The position numbers were made by a program, and so were the translations under genes. From contig CAMMIW010000001.1 in the NCBI GenBank assembly GCA_946497035.1, forward strand, positions 101,178 through 165,177: 64,000 nucleotides of DNA, given 5' to 3'. Position 1 is the stretch's first letter; each line of letters starts with the position of its first letter. The notes beneath the pieces were generated by a model. It was not told where the DNA came from. It did no database searches and saw only the letters and a list, made by a program, of their open reading frames with translations. Of this stretch, positions 8,741 to 17,194 are shown one piece after another. Origin of the DNA: an uncultured Eubacteriaceae bacterium. GTDB lineage: Bacteria > Bacillota > Clostridia > Lachnospirales > CAG-274.

Positions 8741-10345
8741 TTATTTTTTATTTTTTAAATCTTTATTTATATATCTAAAATCTCCTGCTAATATACCTTC
8801 TAACCTTTTAAAAGTCTGTCTAAATATATTAACATCATCATATCCTACCTTTAAGGCTATTAAATCATCTGTCAAATTTGTAGTTAATATTAAGTCTTTA
8901 GCTTTGTCTATTCTTATTCTAGCTACATATTCATCTATATGTTTGCCTGTTCTTTCTTCAAATATTTTTTTAAAATATTTTATATTATAATTAAGCGGTC
9001 TACCTAAGCTTTTATAGCTTATATTTTTCATATAATTTTCATTTATATAGTTTATAGCTTTTTCAAATGTTTCATTTTCTATATTTTTTCTGAAATCATT
9101 TATATATTCACAAAATACTTTTAAATTTTCTTTTAAAAAAATATAAGCATCTTCAACATCTTTTAAAGCCAACACTTTAGATGTATTAAAAAATTTATTA
9201 ATCGGGTCTATTTTTAACCCTTGCTCAAAAGCACTTCTATTAATAGATATAAGCATAGACATAACAAGTTGAGGCAATATTGCTTCAAATTTTTCTTTGT
9301 AAAGCCTAATATTTTCAAATATTTCATCTAATAATTTTAAGCAGTAGTCATATTCGCCTATAACCGCTGTATATACCATAAGCCTTTCTCTTTCATATGG
9401 ATAGCTAGCAGTAAATGTATTGTCAGGCTCTACATAATCTATAGATATAACAGAATTATAGCCCACTATACAACGATACATAAGCGCATTATTAGCTTCT
9501 AAAAATGATATATGTATTTTATTAGGCTCATAATATGTCCTACCTATACCACAACTAACAGATATATCTGTTTCTTCTTTTATTAATTGTTTTATATTTA
9601 TCATACTATCTAAAACAGCTTCTATTTCATTTTCTCCACCTAATATAATTACTATTTCGTTAAAAAGGTTTATAAAAGCTTTTGCATTAGTTATATTGTT
9701 ATTTATAATTTTTAAAAGTTTAAATATTATAAGGTGTTTTTCTTTTTGTGATTTATTTATAATATGTTTTCTAAAGGAGTCTATTCTAAAAACGGCTACA
9801 GTATAAGGTGGCTCTATATGTATGTTAAAATATTCAAAGCTAGTTTCTATTTCTTCTGTATCAAAAATACTTTCATTTATTAAAACAGATAAAAATTTAT
9901 CTTCAAATAATTTAAAATTTTGAACATACTCTATAGCTAAAAGTTTTTCTTCTTTCATTAAAGCCTCTTTCGCCTTTACATAATCTATATAAGAATTTAA
10001 ACATTTTGTTAAATCTGCAGGTTTTACAGGCCTTATCGTATAAGAAACTGCACCTATTTCTAAAGCCTTTTCTAAATAGGCAACATCAGATATTGAGCCA
10101 TAAACTATAAATCTTATATTTTTATATAGAGATATAATTTCTTTCATTTTTTTAAAAAATTCTATGCCTAAAAATCTTATCTCCATAATTATTAAATCTA
10201 TAGAATGATTTTTTATATATTTATAAAAATCTTTTTCATTTGAAAAAGTTTTTTTAATTTTAAATTGTAAAAAATTTGTATCTATATAAGATTTTATACC
10301 GAGAGTGTGGTTTTGCTCTAAATCTGCTATTATTACATTAAACAT
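8741..10345 (-). CDS. AraC-type response regulator with degenerate receiver domain
   Basis: A 534-aa regulator with an N-terminal response-receiver-like domain (about 1-120), a long middle region and a C-terminal double helix-turn-helix of the AraC family (about 430-525, with GYDDVNIFRQTFKR in the second unit). The receiver looks non-standard: the usual phosphoacceptor Asp is replaced by Glu in LIIMEIRFLG, and the conserved Lys before Pro appears as Arg in YTIRPVKP. It may act without phosphorylation. The ATG at 10345 was preferred to an upstream TTG because AAGGAG lies before it. It is divergent from the 10519 gene, a possible target. No histidine kinase is adjacent. Confidence 0.82.
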   Translation of the reverse strand: MFNVIIADLEQNHTLGIKSYIDTNFLQFKIKKTFSNEKDFYKYIKNHSIDLIIMEIRFLGIEFFKKMKEIISLYKNIRFIVYGSISDVAYLEKALEIGAVSYTIRPVKPADLTKCLNSYIDYVKAKEALMKEEKLLAIEYVQNFKLFEDKFLSVLINESIFDTEEIETSFEYFNIHIEPPYTVAVFRIDSFRKHIINKSQKEKHLIIFKLLKIINNNITNAKAFINLFNEIVIILGGENEIEAVLDSMINIKQLIKEETDISVSCGIGRTYYEPNKIHISFLEANNALMYRCIVGYNSVISIDYVEPDNTFTASYPYERERLMVYTAVIGEYDYCLKLLDEIFENIRLYKEKFEAILPQLVMSMLISINRSAFEQGLKIDPINKFFNTSKVLALKDVEDAYIFLKENLKVFCEYINDFRKNIENETFEKAINYINENYMKNISYKSLGRPLNYNIKYFKKIFEERTGKHIDEYVARIRIDKAKDLILTTNLTDDLIALKVGYDDVNIFRQTFKRLEGILAGDFRYINKDLKNKK

Positions 10346-10518
10346 ATTTTTTTCACGCTCCTTCAACTATATTTTATCATATATAACTATATTAGTCTAT
10401 TTTAGATTAAATAAATATATAAAAATTTTTATATATTTATTATTTATTGATAAAGCATAGTTTATATTATATAATAAAATTAATAAATTTTATTATATAT
10501 AGAAATGGAGAATTTAAA

Positions 10519-11916
10519 ATGAATAAAAAAGAATTAGATATTTTAGCGATAAAATATATAAAAGATAAACTATCTCTAAATATTTTAAATAATGTTTATG
10601 AGATAGGCTCATATTTTAGCCAAGATAGCTATGAAGATATGCAAAAAGATATAAAAAATATAAAAGATAAATTACCTAATTATTTTTATAATATAAAAAA
10701 TGTAATATCACAAGATTTTGAAAATAGAAAAAGTTTTATAAAAGATATAACAAAAGATATTGAAAAAATAGAAGATTTAACATTGCCATTAATAGCAACT
10801 TTAAAATCGGCAGATTTACTAGTTTCTATCATATCTGATTATTATCAAATAAAAGTTGCTAAAATAGATGAAAATGTAAAATTTGAGCCAAAAACGGTTT
10901 TACAAGAAATATATAAACTTTTAGATAATGAAGATAAAAACAACACCCTACAAGAAAATGGTGGTTTATTGTTATCTATAGTAAATTGTAGTATGACAAA
11001 AGATAACTATAAAGAATATATAAATAGAAGCTTAAATATTTTATTTGAAGAAGCAACAGAACGTATGGTAGATGCTACTATAGGAACATTAAAGTTTAAA
11101 TTTGCCCCTTTTAATTATTTAGAAGAAAATGAAGATAAAGAAACTCTTTTAAACATACTTAACCAAAAATATGATGCACTAGAAGAAGAAGAGCTACTAG
11201 AAATTTTAGAAAAACTAGATAATATAGGTCAAAAATGTAGTAGCAAAATAGGAGATATAGGTGCTATATATGGTTGTTTTATGGATATATTAGCTATATA
11301 TAATTTTTCTATAGATACAGATTATCTTTTTAAAGACGATTTTATATTAAAAGATATGTATTATTATACTTGTGAAATGATAGAGAATAAAGATTATTAT
11401 ATGTATGAAAGTATAGAAAATAACATAGAAAGTAAATATGAAGAAATTTTACAAAATATAGATAAAAATGAAAAAATAATTAAAAAACAAATTTATAAAA
11501 AACCTTATAATGATTATACAGATGCTATAAAAGTTTGTGTATCTTTAGATGACTATTCTAGCCTAAACTTTGAGAAAAATGTACTTTTTAAATCAAAATG
11601 TAACAATAATAATATATCTAGCCAAAAATTTATAAATGAAAAAATAGAAGAATTTATTTTATTTGTAAATAGTTTAAATATAAATAAAACTACGCTAAAA
11701 AAATTAAAACAACAATTTTTCTTTTATATACCTTGCCCTTTAGGTTTAAATGCTTTAAAAATATATTTTAAAAATGCTTTAGAAGGACTAAAAGATGAAA
11801 CAGGCCTTTTAGTTACTTATAAATTTTTAGCTTTAGCTAACCCACAAATGTTTGATGAAGCTACCGAGCTAGAGCATCACCATTGTTGTGATGAACATTG
11901 TAATCATAATCATTAA
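10519..11916 (+). CDS. Hypothetical protein with His/Cys-rich C-terminal tail
   Basis: I do not recognise this 465-aa protein. It is mostly charged and helical, rich in Lys, Asp, Glu and Asn, and has no signal peptide or membrane segment. It ends in a short tail, HHHCCDEHCNHNH, that looks like a metal-binding patch. The ATG at 10519 follows ATGGAG at good spacing, and the in-frame upstream extension is AT-rich and unlikely to be translated. The ThrE-like gene starts 22 bp after its stop, so the genes are probably one transcript. It is divergent from the AraC-type regulator. Confidence 0.7.
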   Translation: MNKKELDILAIKYIKDKLSLNILNNVYEIGSYFSQDSYEDMQKDIKNIKDKLPNYFYNIKNVISQDFENRKSFIKDITKDIEKIEDLTLPLIATLKSADLLVSIISDYYQIKVAKIDENVKFEPKTVLQEIYKLLDNEDKNNTLQENGGLLLSIVNCSMTKDNYKEYINRSLNILFEEATERMVDATIGTLKFKFAPFNYLEENEDKETLLNILNQKYDALEEEELLEILEKLDNIGQKCSSKIGDIGAIYGCFMDILAIYNFSIDTDYLFKDDFILKDMYYYTCEMIENKDYYMYESIENNIESKYEEILQNIDKNEKIIKKQIYKKPYNDYTDAIKVCVSLDDYSSLNFEKNVLFKSKCNNNNISSQKFINEKIEEFILFVNSLNINKTTLKKLKQQFFFYIPCPLGLNALKIYFKNALEGLKDETGLLVTYKFLALANPQMFDEATELEHHHCCDEHCNHNH

Positions 11917-11938
11917 TAAATATAAAAGAGGCTATAAA

Positions 11939-12709
11939 ATGAATGATAATGATATTTTAGATTTTGTAACAGATGTAGGTAAAATGCTCCTAGAAAATGG
12001 AGCAGAAACTTATAGAGTTGAAGATACAATATCTAGACTTTTAAATTCTTTAAATATAGAAAATAGTGAAGCATTTGCAACGAGCACAGGTATTTTTGTT
12101 TGTATAAAAAACCATACAAAAATAGAGCGTATTAAAAAAAGAAGTATGAATTTAGAAAGAATATCCAAAATAAATGATTTATCTAGAAAAATTGTAGCTA
12201 ATGATATATCTTTAGAAGAAGCTAAAGAAAAATTAAAAGATATACAAAATATAAATTTATATTCTGATAAGCTTATAACCCTTTCAATAGGCATTACTTG
12301 TTTTTTCTTTTCTCTACTTTTTAAAGGCACTATATATGATGCTATAAGTGCTTTTATTGTAGGATTTTTATTAAATATTTTTACAACCTTTTTAAGTAAA
12401 AAAACTATATCAAATTTTTTACAAATATGCTTAGGTGGTATTTTTGTAGCTTTAGCAAGCCTTATAAACCTAAATATTGGCATAGGTAAAGATGTAAATA
12501 ACGTAATAATAAGCTCTGTTATGCCTCTTGTTCCTGGTGTTTGTTTTACTAACGCTATTAGAGATATATTTGAAGGTGATTATATATCTGGCGGTAGCAG
12601 AATGTTTGAAGCTCTCGTTATAGCAATAAGTATAGCTATTGGTGTAGGTATTGTTTTGCTCACTTGGTTAAATATTTTTAATTCTTTTATAATAGGAGGT
12701 GCTAACTAA
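11939..12709 (+). CDS. ThrE-type threonine/serine exporter, large subunit (DUF1212)
   Basis: A 256-aa integral membrane protein of the split ThrE family (N-terminal domain, PF06738 type), predicted to export threonine, serine or related small metabolites. The soluble N-terminal part holds the family hallmark LLENGAETYRVEDTISRL and FATSTGIFV. About five hydrophobic segments follow, including LMPLVPGVCFTNAIRDI in slightly altered form. The ATG at 11939 follows AGAGG; an upstream ATG in the same frame lies inside the previous gene. It pairs with the small subunit, whose ribosome site overlaps this gene's end. Confidence 0.88.
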   Translation: MNDNDILDFVTDVGKMLLENGAETYRVEDTISRLLNSLNIENSEAFATSTGIFVCIKNHTKIERIKKRSMNLERISKINDLSRKIVANDISLEEAKEKLKDIQNINLYSDKLITLSIGITCFFFSLLFKGTIYDAISAFIVGFLLNIFTTFLSKKTISNFLQICLGGIFVALASLINLNIGIGKDVNNVIISSVMPLVPGVCFTNAIRDIFEGDYISGGSRMFEALVIAISIAIGVGIVLLTWLNIFNSFIIGGAN

Positions 12710-12710
12710 A

Positions 12711-13160
12711 ATGGCTTTATTATTAGAAACTTTATATGCTTTTTTAGCTACTATAGCATTTTCTATTATGTTTAATACACCAAAAAAAGAGCTTTTATAT
12801 TGTGGTATAGCAGGAGCTATTGGTTGGTTTTTTTATGCTTTATGTATGAAGATGGGGCTTTCTTCTACATTTTCAAATTTTTGGGGAACTGTTTTTATAG
12901 CTTATTTTTCTAGGCTTTTTGCCATAATTAGAAAAAATCCTATTTCTGTATTTTTAATATCTGGCATAATAACTCTTGTGCCAGGAGCAGGTATATATAA
13001 TACAATGTTTAACGTTATTATGTCTGATAACAAAATGGCTAGCTTTTATGGTATAGAAACATTAAAAATAGCCTGTGCCATAGCTTTTGGCATAATAGTT
13101 ATATTAGCTTTACCTCAATTTATGTTTACATTTAAAATTAAAAAAATTAATAATAAATAA
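12711..13160 (+). CDS. ThrE-type exporter, small subunit
   Basis: A 149-aa membrane protein matching the C-terminal half of ThrE (ThrE_2, PF12821 type). Four hydrophobic segments are visible, plus the signature SGIITLVPGAGIYNTMFN. The ATG at 12711 begins one base after the upstream stop, and its AGGAGG lies inside the upstream coding region, so the two subunits are translationally coupled. Together they form one complete transporter, as seen in many Firmicutes with the two-gene arrangement. Substrate is inferred from the family only. Confidence 0.88.
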   Translation: MALLLETLYAFLATIAFSIMFNTPKKELLYCGIAGAIGWFFYALCMKMGLSSTFSNFWGTVFIAYFSRLFAIIRKNPISVFLISGIITLVPGAGIYNTMFNVIMSDNKMASFYGIETLKIACAIAFGIIVILALPQFMFTFKIKKINNK

Positions 13161-13206
13161 TATTTTTTAATATAATTAATTTATATAAATTTAAAGGAGA
13201 ATTTTT

Positions 13207-13776
13207 ATGTCTAAACAAATTTGGAAACCAGGTACTATTCTTTATCCTGTACCTGTTGTAATGGTATCTTGCGGAGATTATGAAAAAGGAGAAAAAAATA
13301 TTATAACAGTTGCTTGGACTGGCACTATTAATACTGACCCTGCTATGGCATATATATCTGTAAGGCCTAGTAGATATTCTTACGATATTATTAAAAGAAC
13401 TGGCGAATTTGTAATAAATCTTACAACTAAAGATTTGGCCTTTGCAACAGATTATTGTGGTGTAAAATCTGGAAAAGATATAGATAAATTTAAAGAAATG
13501 AACTTAACACATAAAAAAGCTCATAACTTAAATTGTCCTATTATTGAAGAAAGCCCTATTAATATAGAATGTAAAGTTAAAGATATAGTAGAATTAGGCA
13601 CACACCATATGTTTATAGCAAATGTAATTTCTACTATAGCAGATGAAAAATATATGGATGAAAAAGGAAAATTCCATTTTGATAAAAGTGAGCCTATCTG
13701 TTATTCTCACGGAGAATATTATGCCTTAGGAGATTATATAGGCAAATTTGGATATTCTGTAAAAAAAAATAAATAA
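13207..13776 (+). CDS. Flavin reductase family protein (FMN-binding)
   Basis: A 189-aa protein of the flavin reductase/DIM6 split-barrel family that binds FMN. The conserved segment ITVAWTGTINTDPAMAYISV near residues 38-57 and SYDIIKRTGEFVINLT are typical, and the C-terminal DKSEPICYSHGEYYALG is also family-like. Members reduce flavins or act as small redox proteins in anaerobes; the exact substrate cannot be read. AAAGGAGA precedes the ATG. It stands alone, 46 bp after the exporter, and ends at a terminator shared with the convergent helicase gene. Confidence 0.85.
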   Translation: MSKQIWKPGTILYPVPVVMVSCGDYEKGEKNIITVAWTGTINTDPAMAYISVRPSRYSYDIIKRTGEFVINLTTKDLAFATDYCGVKSGKDIDKFKEMNLTHKKAHNLNCPIIEESPINIECKVKDIVELGTHHMFIANVISTIADEKYMDEKGKFHFDKSEPICYSHGEYYALGDYIGKFGYSVKKNK

Positions 13777-13781
13777 CATTA

Positions 13782-13806
13782 AGGGTGTAGATTTTTTCTA
13801 CACCCT
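13782..13806. terminator. Bidirectional terminator, flavin reductase / DEAD helicase (GGTGTAGA family)
   Basis: AGGGTGTAGA-TTTTT-TCTACACCCT, a perfect 10-bp stem between convergent genes. Compared with the purA copy, an extra G-C pair extends the stem. Confidence 0.88.
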
Positions 13807-13813
13807 ATATTAA

Positions 13814-15391
13814 TTATCTTTTTTTAGCACGTTCAACTTTTACACTAACTTTTTTAATTTTTTTACCTTTCATACCTTTTAAAATATCTTTTACATATTT
13901 TTTAGGGACATCTAAAAATGTATAATCTTCATATATATCAATATCACCAATAGCTTTTCCTGGTATGCCACATTCACCTGCTATAGCCCCCACTATATCT
14001 TTAGCTCTCACTCTTTTTTTGCTACCAACATTAATAAATAATCTTACTAATTTTTCATTATTATCTTCTAAATCGTCCTCAAAATCTATATCTTCTGTAT
14101 TTTCATCATATAAATTCATTTTTAAAAGAGCTGCCGATATATCTACCGCTGATATATCTTCACTTATAATACTTTCTACAATATTTATATATTTATTAAG
14201 ACGGCCTTCTTCTATAACCTTTTTAACTTTTTCAACAAAATTATTAGTTTTAGCCTCTTCTATATCTGTTAGAGATGGTAATTTGCCAAGCTTAACTTTA
14301 GCTTTAGTATATTTCATAATATCTCTTAGCTTATAAATTTCTCTACCTACAACAAAACTAAAAGCTCTACCAGAACGGCCTGCTCTACCTGTTCTACCTA
14401 TTCTATGTACATAATATTCTTCATCTTGAGGTAAATCATAATTTATAACCATATCAACATCATCTACATCTATACCACGGGCAGCAACATCTGTAGCTAC
14501 TAAAATTTCTATTGTACGATTTCTAAATTTTTTCATAACAATATCTCGCTGTATTTGCTTTAAATCTCCGTGTAAACCTTCTGCAAAATATCCACGTCCT
14601 TGTAAATGTTCTACAAGCTCATCAACTCTTTTTTTAGTGTTACAAAAAATAACTACAAGCTCTGGAGAATACATATCTATAAGCCTAGATGTAGCTTCAA
14701 CCTTTGTTTTTTCTTTAATCTCAAAATAAGTTTGTTCTATGTTAGGCACAGTAAGCTCTTTTCTAGCTACTTTAATAACCTCTGGCCTTACAAGATATTT
14801 ATCTGTAAGCTCCATAATCTCAGGTGCCATAGTTGCAGAAAATAAAACTGTTTGTCTATCTTCTGGTATTTTATCTAATATAGTTTCTATATCTTCTCTA
14901 AAGCCCATATCTAACATTTCATCTGCTTCATCTAAAATAACCATTTTAACAGTTTCCATTTTTAATGTTCTTCTGTTCATATGGTCCATAACACGGCCTG
15001 GCGTTCCCACAACGATTTGAACACCCTTTTTTAATGCACCTATTTGTCTTTCTATAGGTTGTCCACCATAAACAGGTAAAACCTTTATATCTTCTTTATA
15101 TTTTAAAAATTTTCTAAATTCTTCGCATATTTGTATAGCTAGCTCTCTAGTAGGTGATAATATAACCGCTTGCAATTTTTTATTATTTACATCTATCATA
15201 TCTATACAAGGTAAACCAAAAGCTGCTGTTTTACCTGTACCTGTTTGAGATTGGCCTATAATATCTTTGCCTTCAAAAATTTTGCTTATAGCCTTAGATT
15301 GTATAGGTGTGGCCTCTTCAAAGCCCATATCTTTTACCGCTCTTATTAGCTCTTTTGATAGTTGTAATTGTTCAAATTTTAAATTTGTCAT
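13814..15391 (-). CDS. DEAD-box ATP-dependent RNA helicase with DbpA-type RNA-binding domain
   Basis: A 525-aa RNA helicase likely involved in ribosome assembly, mRNA turnover or cold adaptation. The Q motif (FEEATPIQ), motif I (SQTGTGKT, about 48-55), motif II (DEAD, about 154-157), SAT, ARGID and HRIGRTGRAGR are all present. A C-terminal domain of about 75 residues (from LVRLFINVGSKK) matches the DbpA RNA-binding fold, as in CshA/DeaD/DbpA relatives. AAGGA precedes the ATG. It is a single-gene unit with its own promoter. Confidence 0.93.
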   Translation of the reverse strand: MTNLKFEQLQLSKELIRAVKDMGFEEATPIQSKAISKIFEGKDIIGQSQTGTGKTAAFGLPCIDMIDVNNKKLQAVILSPTRELAIQICEEFRKFLKYKEDIKVLPVYGGQPIERQIGALKKGVQIVVGTPGRVMDHMNRRTLKMETVKMVILDEADEMLDMGFREDIETILDKIPEDRQTVLFSATMAPEIMELTDKYLVRPEVIKVARKELTVPNIEQTYFEIKEKTKVEATSRLIDMYSPELVVIFCNTKKRVDELVEHLQGRGYFAEGLHGDLKQIQRDIVMKKFRNRTIEILVATDVAARGIDVDDVDMVINYDLPQDEEYYVHRIGRTGRAGRSGRAFSFVVGREIYKLRDIMKYTKAKVKLGKLPSLTDIEEAKTNNFVEKVKKVIEEGRLNKYINIVESIISEDISAVDISAALLKMNLYDENTEDIDFEDDLEDNNEKLVRLFINVGSKKRVRAKDIVGAIAGECGIPGKAIGDIDIYEDYTFLDVPKKYVKDILKGMKGKKIKKVSVKVERAKKR

Positions 15392-15716
15392 AATCCGTTC
15401 CTTTCATAAATAATTTACACATTGTTTTAGTATATCATTAATTTATATAAAAAACAATATTTTGTTATATAATTTTTAATAATTAGTTTATTGATATTTT
15501 TACCAATAAACGTTGGTATAAAATATTTATTTATGTAGCTTTTAAATATAATTTAATTAAAATTTTTATTTTTTAACCTTTTATGATATATAATAATCAA
15601 ATATTTTTTATTAATTATAATATTTTATACAAACATAATATTTATCACTTTTTTATAAATATTATGTTATTTTTTTGTATAATTTGTCGTAATTTTTGTG
15701 TTTTTTTAAATTTTGA
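15392..15716. other. AT-rich gap between DEAD helicase and sucrose operon
   Basis: About 325 bp without a gene. It holds the helicase promoter at its left end and an inverted repeat TACCAA-TAAACG-TTGGTA at 15501-15518 of unknown meaning. The remainder is AT-rich with no ORF, terminator or RNA that I can support. The sucrose promoter starts at its right edge. Confidence 0.6.
15429..15457 (-). promoter_or_regulatory. Sigma-A promoter of the DEAD helicase gene
   Basis: Minus strand: TTGTTT (15452-15457), 17-nt spacer, TATACT (15429-15434). It lies about 40 bp before the start codon, leaving a short leader. Confidence 0.6.
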
Positions 15717-15746
15717 TTGACAATTATTATATGGAAATGGTATCAT
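15717..15746 (+). promoter_or_regulatory. Promoter of the sucrose operon
   Basis: TTGACA (15717-15722), an 18-nt spacer and TATCAT (15741-15746). The -10 hexamer lies inside the first operator-like repeat, so regulator binding would block RNA polymerase. Confidence 0.65.
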
Positions 15747-15769
15747 ACATTTGAGGAAACGGTATCATA
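15733..15769 (+). promoter_or_regulatory. Tandem operator-like repeats for ScrR
   Basis: Two direct copies, GGAAATGGTATCATA (15733-15747) and GGAAACGGTATCATA (15755-15769), start 22 bp apart, about two helical turns. They overlap the -10 and the transcription start. The LacI-family regulator encoded in this operon is the obvious candidate ligand. The copies differ at one base. Confidence 0.65.
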
Positions 15770-15792
15770 TTTTTTAAAGGAGGATTTATAAA

Positions 15793-17178
15793 ATGTCTAA
15801 AGAAAATTTTATTGCTAAAGAAATTTTTGAAAAACTTGGCGGTAAAGAAAATTTAATATCTGCCGCACATTGTGCTACTAGACTTAGGCTTGTTGTTGCA
15901 GATAATGAAAAAATTGACAAATCATCTATTGAAAATATAGAAGGTGTTAAAGGTGCTTTTTTGGCATCTGGTCAGTTACAAATTATTTTAGGTACTGGAG
16001 TAGTAAATAAAGTTTATGCTGAATTTATTAAAATCGCTGGTATAGAAGAAACAACAAAAGAAGAAATAAAAAATATATCTATCCAAAAACAAAATATCTT
16101 TAAAAGAGTTATAAAAACTATTGGCGATATTTTTGTACCTATAATACCTGCTATTGTTGCTAGTGGTTTTTTAATGGGTCTACTTGAAGCTTTAAACTTT
16201 ATGGTAAATAATAATTTTTTAAATATAGATACTTCTAGCTCTATATATGTTTTTGCCAAATTATTTAGTAATACGGCTTATGTATTTTTACCAATATTAA
16301 TAGCTTTTAGTGCTGGTAAAGTTTTTGGAGCTAATCAATATTTAGCTGCCGTTATGGGTATGATAATGATACATCCTGATTTGCAAAATGCTTGGACTGT
16401 TGCATCTGAAGGTGTTTTAACAACTCAATCTGTATTTTTTGGTCTTTATGAAATAGATATGATAGGCTATCAAGGCCACGTTATACCTGTTATTATATCC
16501 GTTTGGATTTTAAGTATAATAGAAAAAAAATTACATAAAGTTGTACCATCTATGCTAGACTTATTTGTTACACCACTTGTTAGTATATTTATAACTGGAT
16601 ATATTACATTAGCAGCCGTTGGCCCTATTTTTGTTTTAATTGAAAATAGCATTATTGATGGTATACAGTTTCTTCTTACCCTACCTTTTGGTATAGGTAG
16701 CTTTATAATGGGTGGTGCTTACGCTACTACTGTTATCTCTGGTATACATCATATGTATACAGTTATAGATTTAGGACAAATTGATAAATTTGGCTACACT
16801 TACTGGTTACCTCTTGCATCTGCTGCAAATGTTGCTCAAGGTGGTGCTGCTCTTGCTGTTGCTTTAAAAACTAAAAATAAAAAATTAAAATCTATGGCTC
16901 TACCTTCTGCCCTTAGTGCTTTTATGGGTATTACAGAACCTGCTATATTTGGTGTTAACCTTAGATATATAAGACCATTTGTTGCTGCCTCTATAGGTGC
17001 AGCTTGTGGAGCTTTATATGCATCTGTTGTAGGCCTTGGTGCTACTGGTACTGGTGTAACTGGTATATTTGGTATATTATTACATCTTCATAGCCCAATA
17101 AATTATATTATTGCTATGTTTATAGCTATTGGTGTATCTTTTGTTTTAACTTGGATATTTGGAATAAAAGAAGATTAA
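15793..17178 (+). CDS. scrA: Sucrose-type PTS transporter, EIIBC
   Basis: A 461-aa phosphotransferase permease that imports and phosphorylates a disaccharide. The EIIB domain at the N-terminus carries the phosphorylated Cys27 in AAHCATRLRLVV. About ten hydrophobic segments of the EIIC domain follow, with GITEPAIFGVNLR in the C-terminal half. There is no EIIA domain, so a glucose-type EIIA must be supplied elsewhere. Sucrose is inferred from the next gene, a GH32 hydrolase; trehalose-type IIBC proteins are close relatives. AAAGGAGG precedes the ATG. Confidence 0.9.
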   Translation: MSKENFIAKEIFEKLGGKENLISAAHCATRLRLVVADNEKIDKSSIENIEGVKGAFLASGQLQIILGTGVVNKVYAEFIKIAGIEETTKEEIKNISIQKQNIFKRVIKTIGDIFVPIIPAIVASGFLMGLLEALNFMVNNNFLNIDTSSSIYVFAKLFSNTAYVFLPILIAFSAGKVFGANQYLAAVMGMIMIHPDLQNAWTVASEGVLTTQSVFFGLYEIDMIGYQGHVIPVIISVWILSIIEKKLHKVVPSMLDLFVTPLVSIFITGYITLAAVGPIFVLIENSIIDGIQFLLTLPFGIGSFIMGGAYATTVISGIHHMYTVIDLGQIDKFGYTYWLPLASAANVAQGGAALAVALKTKNKKLKSMALPSALSAFMGITEPAIFGVNLRYIRPFVAASIGAACGALYASVVGLGATGTGVTGIFGILLHLHSPINYIIAMFIAIGVSFVLTWIFGIKED

Positions 17179-17194
17179 TTGAAAGGAGTATTTT

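Noticed and set aside
15501..15518. TACCAA-TAAACG-TTGGTA inverted repeat as an operator
   Set aside because: It lies about 200 bp from the sucrose start and about 50 bp upstream of the helicase -35, and its sequence differs from the scrA repeats. Possible by chance.
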